Source of the DNA: Pseudomonas lini
Lineage (GTDB): Bacteria > Pseudomonadota > Gammaproteobacteria > Pseudomonadales > Pseudomonadaceae
Direction: 5' to 3'
Assembly: GCF_964063345.1 (NCBI RefSeq)
Contig: NZ_OZ061318.1
Span: 5,890,001 to 5,954,000 of the forward strand
Length of the DNA stretch: 64,000 bases
The notes beneath the pieces were generated by a model. The model saw only the letters and a list, made by a program, of their open reading frames with translations, had not been told where the DNA came from and did no database searches. The position numbers and the translations under genes were made by a program. This document shows, in pieces, positions 42,044 through 50,577 of this stretch (its first letter is position 1; every line of letters begins with the position of its first letter).

Positions 42044-42688
42044 CGTTGTTCCCATGAAATAGCCAATACACAACGCCCCCAAACGTTTGGGGCACTGCGC
42101 AAATGGACGAATGAATGCAAGGAAATTGAGAACGCCAGGGATTGACCCGGCGGGCGATGGGTCACTGCCTCATCGCGAATTGTTTGAGGTGGAATGATAG
42201 GGTGCTAAGGATGATCTGTAATGATCTGAAATCCGAAAGCACCTATGAATGCTGGCGAATAATTCAGCTGCGTAAAGGACGCATATTCAGCAATCAGTTC
42301 GGCTTCGATTTCCCTCTGTCGGGGTTCTACAGATTGAAGCAGACGTTCCCAGTCTCTGTGATGGAAACACTGCGGTTCGTTCGTGTGAGAAGGCGAACGC
42401 TAACCCAGGCTTCCTTCTCTGGATGCTACGACTGAGCGCCGACTGAGTTATTCCTGTGATTATCGCGTTGGGCATTTCGGGAGGTTGTTCAAGACACTTC
42501 CAGGATTGGGAGCATCACTTGCACCTACCGGAACCCAGTTAAGATTCTGATTCGTAACTCAAGGTTATGTATGTAGTGATTTTGAGTCGACTCTGCTTCT
42601 TTTTGCGCTCCATATAATTGGCTCACGACCCCGCCTGGCCAGTCCGGTATGGCGGGTTGCAAGAGCCAAAACAAGAGCGGAGATGAAA
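42044..42688. other. Intergenic region with LysR remnant and ttuC promoter
   Basis: This 645-bp divergent gap lies between the MFS transporter and the tartrate dehydrogenase gene. The only coding-like sequence is the broken LysR fragment at 42327-42451 on the minus strand. The remaining parts show no other supportable feature. Confidence 0.55.
42327..42451 (-). pseudogene. Frameshifted LysR remnant
   Basis: On the minus strand two reading frames join to give a recognisable LysR helix-turn-helix. One frame reads ITQSALSRSIQ (42451-42419), the recognition helix. The next frame reads EKEAWVSVRLLTRTNRSVSITETGN, matching the family's wing (VRLLTRTTRSVSLTEAG), and then stops at 42327. A small indel near 42419 separates them, and the start and the effector domain are gone. 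It is divergent from the tartrate dehydrogenase gene, where a TtuA-like regulator would be expected. Confidence 0.7.
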
Positions 42689-43744
42689 ATGAGCGCGTAC
42701 AAAATTGCTGCAGTTCCCGGTGATGGCATTGGTGTTGAAGTCATTGCAGCGGGCGTCGAGGTGCTCGAGGCACTGTCAAAAAAATCCGGTTTCGATTTGC
42801 AGTTCAAACACTTCGATTGGAATTCGGACAATTACCTGAAAAACGGTTACTACATCCCTGAGAACGGCCTTGAGGAACTGAAAACATTCGACGCCATCTT
42901 CTTTGGCGCTGTCGGTGCGCTTAATGTGCCTGACCACATTTCTCTCTGGGGCCTGCGCCTGCCGATTTGCCAGGGCTTTGACCAATACGCCAATGTGCGT
43001 CCAGCCCGTGTGTTGCCAGGGGTAAAAAGCCCGCTGATCAACGGCGACCAAATTGATTGGGTGGTGGTCCGGGAAAATTCCGAAGGCGAGTACTCCGGCA
43101 ATGGCGGTCGTGTCCACCGTGGTCTGCCAGAAGAAGTGGCGACTGAAGTGTCTGTCTTCACGCGGGCCGGTGTTGAGCGTATCCATCGCTTTGCTTTTCA
43201 GTTGGCCCAGAGCCGTCCACGCAAGCACCTGACGATGGTCACCAAGTCGAATGCCCAACGCCACGGTATGGTGTTGTGGGACGAGATTTTTTACGAAGTG
43301 GCCAAGGATTTTCCGGACGTAAAAATCGACAAAGAGTTGGTCGATGCGGTGACGACTCGCATGGTTCTCAAACCTTCGACCTTGGACGTCATCGTGGCGA
43401 CCAATCTGCACGCCGACATCCTGTCCGATCTGGCTGCGGCGTTGTCCGGTAGCCTGGGCATCGCTCCGACGGCTAACCTTAATCCTTCACGCAAGTTTCC
43501 ATCGATGTTCGAGCCGATCCATGGCTCTGCCTTCGACATCACTGGCAAAGGCGTGGCCAACCCGATTGCAACGTTCTGGACGGCAGCGATGATGCTCGAA
43601 CATCTGGGTGAAGTGGACGCCGCAAACCGCTTGATGTCGGCCATCGAAGCGGTGACTGAAAGCGGCCTGCATACACCTGATCTCGGTGGTAAAGCCACTA
43701 CTCGGCAGATCACCGACGCGGTACTTGAACTGATCAATCGCTGA
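42689..43744 (+). CDS. ttuC: Tartrate dehydrogenase/decarboxylase-type enzyme (isopropylmalate dehydrogenase superfamily)
   Basis: A 351-residue NAD-dependent beta-decarboxylating dehydrogenase. GGAG stands six bases before the ATG at 42689; the ATG at 42683 would have no spacing. Motifs are AAVPGDGIGVEVIAAGVEVL, WGLRLPICQGFDQYANVRPARVL (the substrate-binding Arg cluster), WVVVRENSEGEYSGNGGRVHRG and TSNLHADILSDL-like ATNLHADILSDLAA. FEPIHGSAFDITGKGVANP follows. This matches TtuC/YeaU tartrate or D-malate dehydrogenases, which act on tartrate, malate or tartronate. It is monocistronic with a strong hairpin behind. With TtdAB it gives the region a second route for C4 hydroxy-diacids. Confidence 0.87.
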   Translation: MSAYKIAAVPGDGIGVEVIAAGVEVLEALSKKSGFDLQFKHFDWNSDNYLKNGYYIPENGLEELKTFDAIFFGAVGALNVPDHISLWGLRLPICQGFDQYANVRPARVLPGVKSPLINGDQIDWVVVRENSEGEYSGNGGRVHRGLPEEVATEVSVFTRAGVERIHRFAFQLAQSRPRKHLTMVTKSNAQRHGMVLWDEIFYEVAKDFPDVKIDKELVDAVTTRMVLKPSTLDVIVATNLHADILSDLAAALSGSLGIAPTANLNPSRKFPSMFEPIHGSAFDITGKGVANPIATFWTAAMMLEHLGEVDAANRLMSAIEAVTESGLHTPDLGGKATTRQITDAVLELINR

Positions 43745-43771
43745 TTTCACTACTGGTAAAACTGCAGCCGG

Positions 43772-43806
43772 AAGCCAAGGGCGGATCATCGATCCGCCCT
43801 TGGCTT
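43772..43806. terminator. Long hairpin downstream of tartrate dehydrogenase
   Basis: A perfect 15-bp inverted repeat (AAGCCAAGGGCGGAT / ATCCGCCCTTGGCTT) with a CATCG loop lies 27 bp past the stop. The terminal AA/TT arms give weak U-rich tails in both directions. Confidence 0.78.
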
Positions 43807-43960
43807 ATCCGCAGTTTGATTTATATGCTCCTCGCTCAAGTCTCCACTCGCGTCCCTCTTCAGACAAAACGCAAATGCGAAGTCAGCCCGTGGCATCGAC
43901 GAGTTCTATATCGGCAAAAACCGCTGGGACGCGTTGATAAGCTCAGAGATATATGCGGCG

Positions 43961-43990
43961 GTTTCGGTTTCGGTTTCGGTTTCGGTTTCG
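43961..43990. repeat. Tandem hexamer repeat (GTTTCG)x5
   Basis: Five perfect head-to-tail copies of GTTTCG lie in the gap between the tartrate dehydrogenase and SDR genes. Such short perfect arrays change length by slippage. No gene around it is obviously phase-controlled. Confidence 0.9.
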
Positions 43991-44130
43991 GACGAAACGG
44001 GGCGGCGGCCAGGGGCGGTTTGGGGCGGGCGTCATTTGGGTTCTGGCGAACGTGACGCTGGGCCATGAATGGCGTCGCTGCCGAACCATAAGGCCCGGCA
44101 GCGAAATCTCAATGCGACGATGTGTGGGCT

Positions 44131-44907
44131 TCAGATTCCCGCAGTCTGACCACCGTCAATGACCATGGCATGGCCGGTGACGAAACCTGCCTGTTCGGAG
44201 CAGAGCCACAGGACGGTATTGGCAATTTCCTCGGGGCGACCCATACGACCAATCGGTTCCTGTGCAATCACGCGAGCGCGGCCTTGTTCGGTATCACCAG
44301 TGAAGCGAGAGATCATATCGGTATCGATAATTCCAGGGCACAGGGCATTCACTCGAATACCTTGGGAGGCATGTTCCAGAGCTGCGCATTTACTGATGGC
44401 GGTGACGCCGTACTTTGAAGCGCAGTAAGCCGATTGCCCTTGGATCGCCAATACTCCGGCCCCAGAGGAGGTGTTAACGATCGCACCGCCTCCATTCGTC
44501 AACATGATATCGATCTGGTGCTTCATGCACAGATAGACACTCTTCAGGTTGACCGCGAGCACGCGGTCCCAGAGGTCTTCGTCGATGTCTTTGAGCTTGT
44601 TCACGGGTTGCTCGATGCCGGCGTTATTGAAAGCGCAGTCGAGCCCTCCAAAAGTCGCCACGGTTTTATCCAGAGCCGCTTTGATACCCTTGCTGCTCGT
44701 CACATCGCAGGGGATGGTGAGGACCCGACCACCAAACGCTTCGATGAGTGCGGCGGTTTCTTGTAGACCTTTTTCTGAAATGTCTACAGCCGTAACGCTG
44801 GCACCGGCTTTGGCGAATGCGATGGCCGTGGCGCGGCCGATGCCGCTACCGGCGCCGGTAACAAATGCAACTTTGCCGGTATAGGTCCCTGCGGTAGATA
44901 GGGTCAT
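44131..44907 (-). CDS. SDR-family oxidoreductase
   Basis: A 258-residue classical SDR. It has VTGAGSGIGRATAIAFAKAGA for the cofactor, NNAGIEQP, an intact catalytic set NTSSGAG...YCASK, and a C-terminal TGHAMVIDGGQTAG. Such enzymes oxidise a sugar or cyclic alcohol to a ketone or lactone. It is the last gene of the leftward ABC-transporter operon (105 bp after the permease). A role on the imported sugar-like compound, for example at an anomeric or secondary hydroxyl, is likely; the lactonase in the facing operon would then open the ring. Confidence 0.86.
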   Translation of the reverse strand: MTLSTAGTYTGKVAFVTGAGSGIGRATAIAFAKAGASVTAVDISEKGLQETAALIEAFGGRVLTIPCDVTSSKGIKAALDKTVATFGGLDCAFNNAGIEQPVNKLKDIDEDLWDRVLAVNLKSVYLCMKHQIDIMLTNGGGAIVNTSSGAGVLAIQGQSAYCASKYGVTAISKCAALEHASQGIRVNALCPGIIDTDMISRFTGDTEQGRARVIAQEPIGRMGRPEEIANTVLWLCSEQAGFVTGHAMVIDGGQTAGI

Positions 44908-45012
44908 GGTGCTGTCCTCTTGATTTGTTTTTTACTGAAGGGTTCGAGCAGAGATTGGGGCCAGTGCCTCGCCTTCTGTTACAGCGGCGGGGCTCCGGTC
45001 TCGGTCATAGGG

Positions 45013-46245
45013 TCACTTGGATTTGGCTTTGCTTCGGCTGTTGCCAACGGTGTATAGCGCGGCAGCACCAATGAGCACGATGCCCTCGATCAACCCCTGA
45101 TAATTCGCCCCCAGATTCAAGATGTTGAAGCCGTTGGTGAGCGAGTAAAGCAGCAGTGCCCCAGCCAGGGTTTTAATAACACTGCCGGCGCCGCCAAACA
45201 GCGAAGTGCCGCCCAGAATTGCCGCCGCGATAACAGCCAATTCAGCACCACTCAGGGCTGCGGGGTTGATGGAGCGCAGGCGGCTCGCAAAAAGGATCCC
45301 GGCAAAGCCCGCCGCGGCGCTGCACAACACGAAGGCAACCAACTTGTAACGGACAACATTGATACCGGAGAGGCGGGCGGCTTCGGCATTGCCGCCGACG
45401 GCGTAAAGGCGACGGCCTACCATGGTGAAACTCAGCGTCACCCAAACGATGGTGGTGAAAATCGCCATGTAGATGACCGGTTTCGGCAGCATGATTTTGC
45501 CCCCGGCGCCCCAGCTCATTGCTAGCAGGCAGAGGCCGCCCAGAGCCATTCCGAGCATGGCTGGTGTCAAGGGTCTCGCCGCTTTTCGTGCCCGCACCGC
45601 TTGCAGGGTGCTGATGCCGAGCAGTACCGCACCCAGGAGGATTGCAACCACGCCAGCGTCCAGGCGACCCGACTCGAACGCTTTCATGGCTTCGATGACT
45701 TCGGGTTTTTGCACAGACAGAGATTGGCCGTCAGTGAAAATCAAAACCGCGCCGCGTAGCGCAGTCATGGTGCCGAGGGTAACAATAAAAGCATTGATAC
45801 CCACGAATTGCACGATGGACCCGTTCAGCAAGCCGGCGCAAATGGCGACCGTCATCGAAAAGGCGCATGCGGGCCAGAAGCCCAGCTGATCGGCGAAACC
45901 GATAAGAATCGCGGCCGAAAGCGCCGCGACCGACGCGACTGACAAATCGAAATTACCGCTGATCAATATGACCGTCATGGCCACGGCCATAATGGCGATG
46001 AGTGAGGACTGATAGACGATATTGGTAATGTTCAAAACGCTGAGATAGTTGGATTTCCCCAGGTAAGTCGTGATACACGATAGGCCAACCAGCAATAGCA
46101 GCAATGCATAATAGACACCCATTTCACGCAGGCTGAAGAGGCGTCGCCAATCAACCTGACGATAGACAGGCGCGGGCGGTGGCGGTGTTACATTTTGACT
46201 GGCGAGCCGCACCGGTTCGATTTTTGGTTGAGTTGTTGTACTCAT
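45013..46245 (-). CDS. Sugar ABC transporter permease (XylH/RbsC type)
   Basis: A permease of about 410 residues (ATG at 46245; an extra 10 codons upstream are open). About ten hydrophobic segments are seen, starting LREMGVYYALLLLLVGLSCI. Carbohydrate-uptake-2 family motifs are VTLGTMTALRGAVLIFTDGQ, the conserved GRRLYAVGGNAEAARLSGINV loop, and AVIAAAILGGTSLFGGAGSV. Its length and spacing to the ATPase (33 bp) match xylose/ribose-type importers. It is the membrane channel of the system with 46279 and 47859. Confidence 0.88.
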   Translation of the reverse strand: MSTTTQPKIEPVRLASQNVTPPPPAPVYRQVDWRRLFSLREMGVYYALLLLLVGLSCITTYLGKSNYLSVLNITNIVYQSSLIAIMAVAMTVILISGNFDLSVASVAALSAAILIGFADQLGFWPACAFSMTVAICAGLLNGSIVQFVGINAFIVTLGTMTALRGAVLIFTDGQSLSVQKPEVIEAMKAFESGRLDAGVVAILLGAVLLGISTLQAVRARKAARPLTPAMLGMALGGLCLLAMSWGAGGKIMLPKPVIYMAIFTTIVWVTLSFTMVGRRLYAVGGNAEAARLSGINVVRYKLVAFVLCSAAAGFAGILFASRLRSINPAALSGAELAVIAAAILGGTSLFGGAGSVIKTLAGALLLYSLTNGFNILNLGANYQGLIEGIVLIGAAALYTVGNSRSKAKSK

Positions 46246-46278
46246 TGTTTTTATCTCTATAGCTAGATTGTCCATTGC

Positions 46279-47811
46279 TCAGTGACCTCTGCTTTCAGGA
46301 GTAACGCATTTACCGCCAGCGAGCAGGAGCAGTTCATGTTCCGATGTTTCATGGACGGGGCGCTCCGCGACACAGCATCCATCGCGCATGACGATGATGC
46401 GATCACTGACGGCGAGCAGTTCTTCAAACTCTGACGACACGACGATGATGGCTTTGCCTTCTGCGGCAAGCCGACGGATCAGGAAGATGATCTCGGTCTT
46501 TGCACCGATATCGATGCCGGCGGTTGGCTCGTCCAAAAGAAGCACCTTGACGTCGCTGAATAACCACTTCGCGATCGTCACCTTCTGGGCATTGCCGCCA
46601 CTGAGTTCGCTGACGAGAATGTCAGGCGAACTGGCCTTGATGGAGAGTTGTTGGATGGCATCCCAGCCACGGTTCAGTTCACGTTGCTCGTTGGGAAGGC
46701 AATTGAATGCCGACACGGAATTCAAGGCGGGCAGGGAAGTGTTACGCCAGATCTCGAAATCCGGTACCAGGCCCTGCTTTATACGATCTTCCGGCACCAG
46801 GCCTATGCCTGCTTTCACGGAAGCCCCGGTGCTGCGCCCAATCTCCCGGCCATTGAGTATGACCTTGCCTGAGGCATGCGGGTCGGCGCCGAATGCTGCG
46901 TGCAGCAGTTCGCTTCGACCTGAGCCCAGAAGACCAGCTATCCCTATGACCTCGCCTGCTGCGAGTTTCAGCGATATCGGGTGCAGCTTGCCCGAGGAAG
47001 AGACGTTCTGCAGTTCCAGCACGGTTCGGGATGGATCGGCGCAACTGTTGCGTTGAGCGGTCGCACGCGCTTGTTTGGCAATGGGTTTGCCGACAATGGC
47101 TTCGGCTAAAAGATTTTCGTCCAGATCGCAGGTGTTGGCTCGCATGGCTGCGACCCCATCACGCAGGACCGTGACGCAGTCTGTCAGAGCTATGACTTCG
47201 TCCAGGAAGTGCGAGACGAAGAGAATCGCTTTGTTTTCTACTTTTGACAGGCGGCGGACAGTGTCATAGACAATTTCCCGCTCCTCTGTAGCCAGAGAGG
47301 CGGTTGGCTCGTCCATGACAATCAAGTCCGCACCCGTGGCAAAGGCTTGGTAAATCGCTGCCATCTGGCGCTGACCTATCGAGAGGTCGCACACCTTGCT
47401 ATCGGCATCCAGTCTGTAGCCGACGCGCTGGCAGAGCTCATCAAAGCGCTCGCGCATCGAATTGGGATAGCGCCACGTGCCGTTCTTTCCGAGAAAGACG
47501 TTTTCGATCACGGAGAGGGTGGGCACGAGCGGTATATGTTGGTGGATGGTGGCTACGCCCATGTCGTTGGCCACCTTTGGACTCGCCCACGTCACTGGCT
47601 TGCCGCGCCAGACAATTTCACCGCTCGTGGGAGCATTCGCGCCGGACAGGATCTTTATCAGGGTCGACTTGCCAGCGCCGTTGGCGCCAAGCAATCCGTG
47701 AACCTTGCCCCTCGCAATGTCGAGATCGACGCCGCGCAGTGCGACAGTCCCGTTTGGGTATTCTTTCGCAACCCCTTGGAGCCGCATGAGAAGCGTTTCT
47801 TGATGAGTCAT
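46279..47811 (-). CDS. Sugar ABC transporter ATP-binding protein (two ATPase domains)
   Basis: A 510-residue duplicated ATPase of the XylG/RbsA class. The first domain has an intact Walker A (GLLGANGAGKSTLIK, ~34-48), a signature-like DLSIGQRQMAAIYQAF and Walker B LIVMDEPTAS. The second domain has the degenerate Walker A GIAGLLGSGRSELLHA usual in this family, the signature LSGGNAQKVTIAKWL and Walker B VLLLDEPTAGIDIGA. It energises sugar import with the permease. The gene overlaps no neighbour; gaps to the binding protein and permease are 47 and 33 bp. Confidence 0.92.
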   Translation of the reverse strand: MTHQETLLMRLQGVAKEYPNGTVALRGVDLDIARGKVHGLLGANGAGKSTLIKILSGANAPTSGEIVWRGKPVTWASPKVANDMGVATIHQHIPLVPTLSVIENVFLGKNGTWRYPNSMRERFDELCQRVGYRLDADSKVCDLSIGQRQMAAIYQAFATGADLIVMDEPTASLATEEREIVYDTVRRLSKVENKAILFVSHFLDEVIALTDCVTVLRDGVAAMRANTCDLDENLLAEAIVGKPIAKQARATAQRNSCADPSRTVLELQNVSSSGKLHPISLKLAAGEVIGIAGLLGSGRSELLHAAFGADPHASGKVILNGREIGRSTGASVKAGIGLVPEDRIKQGLVPDFEIWRNTSLPALNSVSAFNCLPNEQRELNRGWDAIQQLSIKASSPDILVSELSGGNAQKVTIAKWLFSDVKVLLLDEPTAGIDIGAKTEIIFLIRRLAAEGKAIIVVSSEFEELLAVSDRIIVMRDGCCVAERPVHETSEHELLLLAGGKCVTPESRGH

Positions 47812-47858
47812 CTCGATAATCCGTTTTTGTTCTTTGTTATCGGCTTATATAAAGCGGC

Positions 47859-48857
47859 TTACCACTTGTCGGGGCAGGCGTTGAGCGTGTCTTTGGTCAG
47901 CAATGGCAGGTCGTAGGTCACGTACTTGCCTTTCGGTGTTTCCGGATGGGTCACAGACTCATAAAGAGACTTGAAGAGAAGTTCGCCGAGCAGCTTGGGA
48001 CGCACACAGACCGATGCATTGATTTCGCCAGCCGCGATCCCGGTAGACCCGACCTTGGAACCGCCCCCTGTTGCGACCAGGGCGATTTCTGAACCTTGGG
48101 CAGCCAAGGCGCGTGCGCAACCAATGGCCATGTCCTCGGCCTGACTAAAGATGAGGTCGAGGTCTGGATGGGCAGTCAGCATGTTCTGGCAAACGCGCTC
48201 GCCCTGCTCAGGCGTCCAGTCGGTGGGCTGAGACGCAACAATTTCATATTTCGCGCCGGCTTTTTTCAGGCCCGTCTTGAAGCCCTCGGTGAGCTGCTTG
48301 ACCACGGCGTAGCCAGGTACGCCTTCGACGACTGCGATTTTTGCGACACGGTCTTTAGGCAACAGCGTCGCTGCGTGCTCACCGGCCACTTCGCCAGCGC
48401 GGATGTCATCGGTGGTAACCAAGGCAACAAGTTGTTCGTAGGGCTTGTTGATCGCCCGTTCCTGAGGGTCACCTACCATCACGGCAACCGCAGCCACGGG
48501 AATGTCGTGGTCTACGATCTTGTCGACGAAAGATTGCGCCACCACCGAATCCAGGGGCAGAAAACCGATAGCGTCGACGCGCTGCGCGATCATGTCGTCG
48601 AGCGCATTGCCCTGCTTCTCGACGCTGCCTCGCGGGTCGATGATGACTGCTTTTACGCCGGCAGCTTTGGCTGCGGCTTCGAAGCCCTTAGCGGTCGCTA
48701 CGTTGTAGGGATAGGCGAGGTTGCCTGGAACATAGCCGAAGGTCAGCTCGGCAGCGTTACTGACGGTGGCAGTCACTGCCAGGACGGCGGGGATCATGTG
48801 TTTGAAAAGCGCACGGATAGCGTGGTTTTGGCGCACGCTGAAATTCTTATTCGGCAT
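47859..48857 (-). CDS. Sugar-type ABC transporter substrate-binding protein
   Basis: A 332-residue periplasmic binding protein. It has an N-terminal signal (MIPAVLAVTATVSNAAELTFGYVP) and a type-1 two-lobe sugar-binding fold (VIIDPRGSVEKQGNALDDMIAQRVDAIGFLP, VAKIAVVEGVPGYAVV, CARALAAQGSEIALV). DDMIAQRVDAIGFLPLD is the RbsB/XylF-like hallmark. It is first in the leftward importer operon, facing the lactonase operon across a 750-bp promoter region. The ligand is unknown but should be a pentose-, polyol- or cyclitol-like compound judging by family. Confidence 0.88.
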   Translation of the reverse strand: MPNKNFSVRQNHAIRALFKHMIPAVLAVTATVSNAAELTFGYVPGNLAYPYNVATAKGFEAAAKAAGVKAVIIDPRGSVEKQGNALDDMIAQRVDAIGFLPLDSVVAQSFVDKIVDHDIPVAAVAVMVGDPQERAINKPYEQLVALVTTDDIRAGEVAGEHAATLLPKDRVAKIAVVEGVPGYAVVKQLTEGFKTGLKKAGAKYEIVASQPTDWTPEQGERVCQNMLTAHPDLDLIFSQAEDMAIGCARALAAQGSEIALVATGGGSKVGSTGIAAGEINASVCVRPKLLGELLFKSLYESVTHPETPKGKYVTYDLPLLTKDTLNACPDKW

Positions 48858-49101
48858 TTATAGCTCCCTGAAACTTGTCGAAACGTTGTTGTTTTTGTGT
48901 TTTGCGTCAGGTCTTTCTTGGTTTTGCCTTGGTAAAGCACGCATTTCCAATCACGAAACTCAGAGGGCGAACCGCCGTGATGCGCACGACACATTCATCC
49001 GATCTGCAGGCGCTTTTGCGTGAATACCTGCCCTACCGGTTGGAGGGTGGATTTCTCGCTAGGCACATTCGAGTCAATTTTGCGTTGCTCAAAATCAACA
49101 T

Positions 49102-49118
49102 ATCCCTGATTGTGGGAT
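49102..49118. promoter_or_regulatory. Module-2 regulatory element 1
   Basis: ATCCC and GGGAT form an inverted repeat with a 7-base spacer. Read on the minus strand it gives CAATCCCACAAT, close to the TTAATCCCAY elements at 49462, 55645 and 56945. It lies about 245 bp upstream of the substrate-binding-protein start. Confidence 0.45.
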
Positions 49119-49461
49119 TGCGCAACAGATTTTGATTAGATCATTTCCTGGTTCGGGTCTACCGTCTGGCGGGGCACAGCGCCGCGCCGAATCGCTGCAC
49201 CATCGGAGCGCTCGCTATTTGTAAGAGGCGGTTGGCGTCGGGAGTCCTACAGTCATTCCCAACGATTAAGGTGCCAAGCCTTGGGAACAGGCAACCCAAT
49301 CATGTTTTACGATCACACCGAAGCACGAGTGATGTGTGGCTTCAGGCGTCTCGCCGGGCCTTTGAGGACAATGATAATGAGCCGTCCACGATGCCGATAA
49401 CCTACGCAGAACTCACCTGTTTGCCGGATTTACAGGCCAGCTTTGGATGTCTGTAAATTAA

Positions 49462-49503
49462 TTAATCCCATTTATTGACACAATTTTTATTGTTCGATAG
49501 GGT
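49462..49503 (+). promoter_or_regulatory. Promoter of lactonase operon with upstream regulatory element
   Basis: The element TTAATCCCATTTAT (49462-49475) abuts a -35 box TTGACA (49475-49480). A 17-base AT-rich spacer and TAGGGT (49498-49503) complete the promoter candidate. The position next to -35 suits an activator, or a repressor overlapping the polymerase site. Confidence 0.5.
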
Positions 49504-49607
49504 TTGTGACAGCAGGTGGTTTTCATTGGGCTTCGCTCGGTGGTCTGCACAGATCGCATTCGCTCTACCGTTTTTCATCTAAAAATAAAAGAAAGGGCAG
49601 GCAGAAC

Positions 49608-50456
49608 ATGCAAGAGCTAAAGGCGCATCGCTTCGCTGATGATTTCGTCTTCCTTGAGGCTCCTCGGTGGTACGACGGTTGCCTGTGGGTGCCAGACGTC
49701 TTTGACTCGATTCTCTACCAAGTCGACGTGAGCGGGCGCCGGCTTGTGCTGAAAGACAATTTGCCACCGCGGCCTAATAGTCTCGGATTCCTGTCTGATG
49801 GAACTCCTCTTATCGTGTCATCCGTCGCTCGCCAGATATTGAAGCTGGTGGATGGAGAGTTGCTTGTACACGCTGACCTCTCGAAGTGGGCCACTGGTGA
49901 TTTGAATGATTTCGCGGTGGCCGACAATGGCTGTCTCTATGTCGGCAATTTTGGCTATGACCTGTTCATGGGCGAAGAGAAGCGCGAAACCTCTCTCCAT
50001 ATCGTCGAGCTGGATGGCACCGTCAGCCACGGTAGCGATGGCGTCGAATTCCCCAATGGCGCGGTAATTCTTAATCATGGGCGAACGCTGGTGGTCGCAG
50101 AAACCTGGCGCGGCCGGCTGACGGCATTTGATCGTGCGCTGGATGGATCTTTGTCCAATCGCCGGCTATTTGCCGACATCGCAGGACGAGAGCCGGACGG
50201 TATGTGCGCCGATGCAGAAGGCGGTGTTTGGGTTTGCTCGTTCAATACAGGGGAAGTTTTGCGGGTCTTGGAGGGAGGGGAAATCACACATCGTTTGCAT
50301 TTCCCAGGTAGCGCCGTTGCCTGCGAACTGGGCGGTGAGGACGGCCATACCCTCTTTATTACTACCTATGATGGCACGATCCCTGACCAGCAAGCGCGCA
50401 AGCGACTTGGGGCGCTTAACCAAGTGCAAGTCGACATTCCTCGTGCTGGATCCTGA
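49608..50456 (+). CDS. SMP-30/gluconolactonase family protein (cytoplasmic)
   Basis: A 282-residue lactonase-type propeller from the ATG at 49608, which follows AAAGGGCAGG. Motifs are FLEAPRWYDGCLWVPDVFDSIL (the metal-binding Glu near residue 13), PNSLGFLSDGTPLIVS, GDLNDFAVADNGCLYVGNFGYDL (Asn-Asp pair) and GREPDGMCADAEGGVWVCSF. There is no signal peptide. It opens sugar lactones to aldonic acids, and it differs from the two exported propellers in this window. It is first in the operon with GMC dehydrogenase, ALDH, MmgE/PrpD and ABM genes, and it faces a sugar importer. Confidence 0.88.
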   Translation: MQELKAHRFADDFVFLEAPRWYDGCLWVPDVFDSILYQVDVSGRRLVLKDNLPPRPNSLGFLSDGTPLIVSSVARQILKLVDGELLVHADLSKWATGDLNDFAVADNGCLYVGNFGYDLFMGEEKRETSLHIVELDGTVSHGSDGVEFPNGAVILNHGRTLVVAETWRGRLTAFDRALDGSLSNRRLFADIAGREPDGMCADAEGGVWVCSFNTGEVLRVLEGGEITHRLHFPGSAVACELGGEDGHTLFITTYDGTIPDQQARKRLGALNQVQVDIPRAGS

Positions 50457-50577
50457 ACAACGAAGCCAGATCGGCTGCTGATAACAACGGTTTGCGGTTA
50501 GGGCATCCCATGGTTGAGCCCGGGCAGGCATCGCCTGTTCGTTGCTACCAGGTTTGAAAGAGCGAGGAATAGGGTCA

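Larger units (their letters stand above)
43745..44130. other. Intergenic region with hairpin and hexamer repeat
   Basis: This 386-bp stretch between convergent genes carries the 43772-43806 hairpin and the GTTTCG tandem repeat. All frames through the repeat stay open only because of its repetitive composition. I do not call a gene. Confidence 0.5.
48858..49607. promoter_or_regulatory. Divergent promoter region of importer and lactonase operons
   Basis: A 750-bp region between the leftward ABC importer and the rightward lactonase/GMC/ALDH operon. It holds two related elements, ATCCC-N7-GGGAT (49102-49118) and TTAATCCCATTTAT (49462-49475). A good promoter candidate follows at 49475-49503. I see no gene. 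Confidence 0.55.

Noticed and set aside
43816..44055. Open frames through the hexamer repeat
   Set aside because: All frames stay open because of the repeat. The products (FGFGFG or VSVSVS runs) show no family resemblance and no ribosome site.
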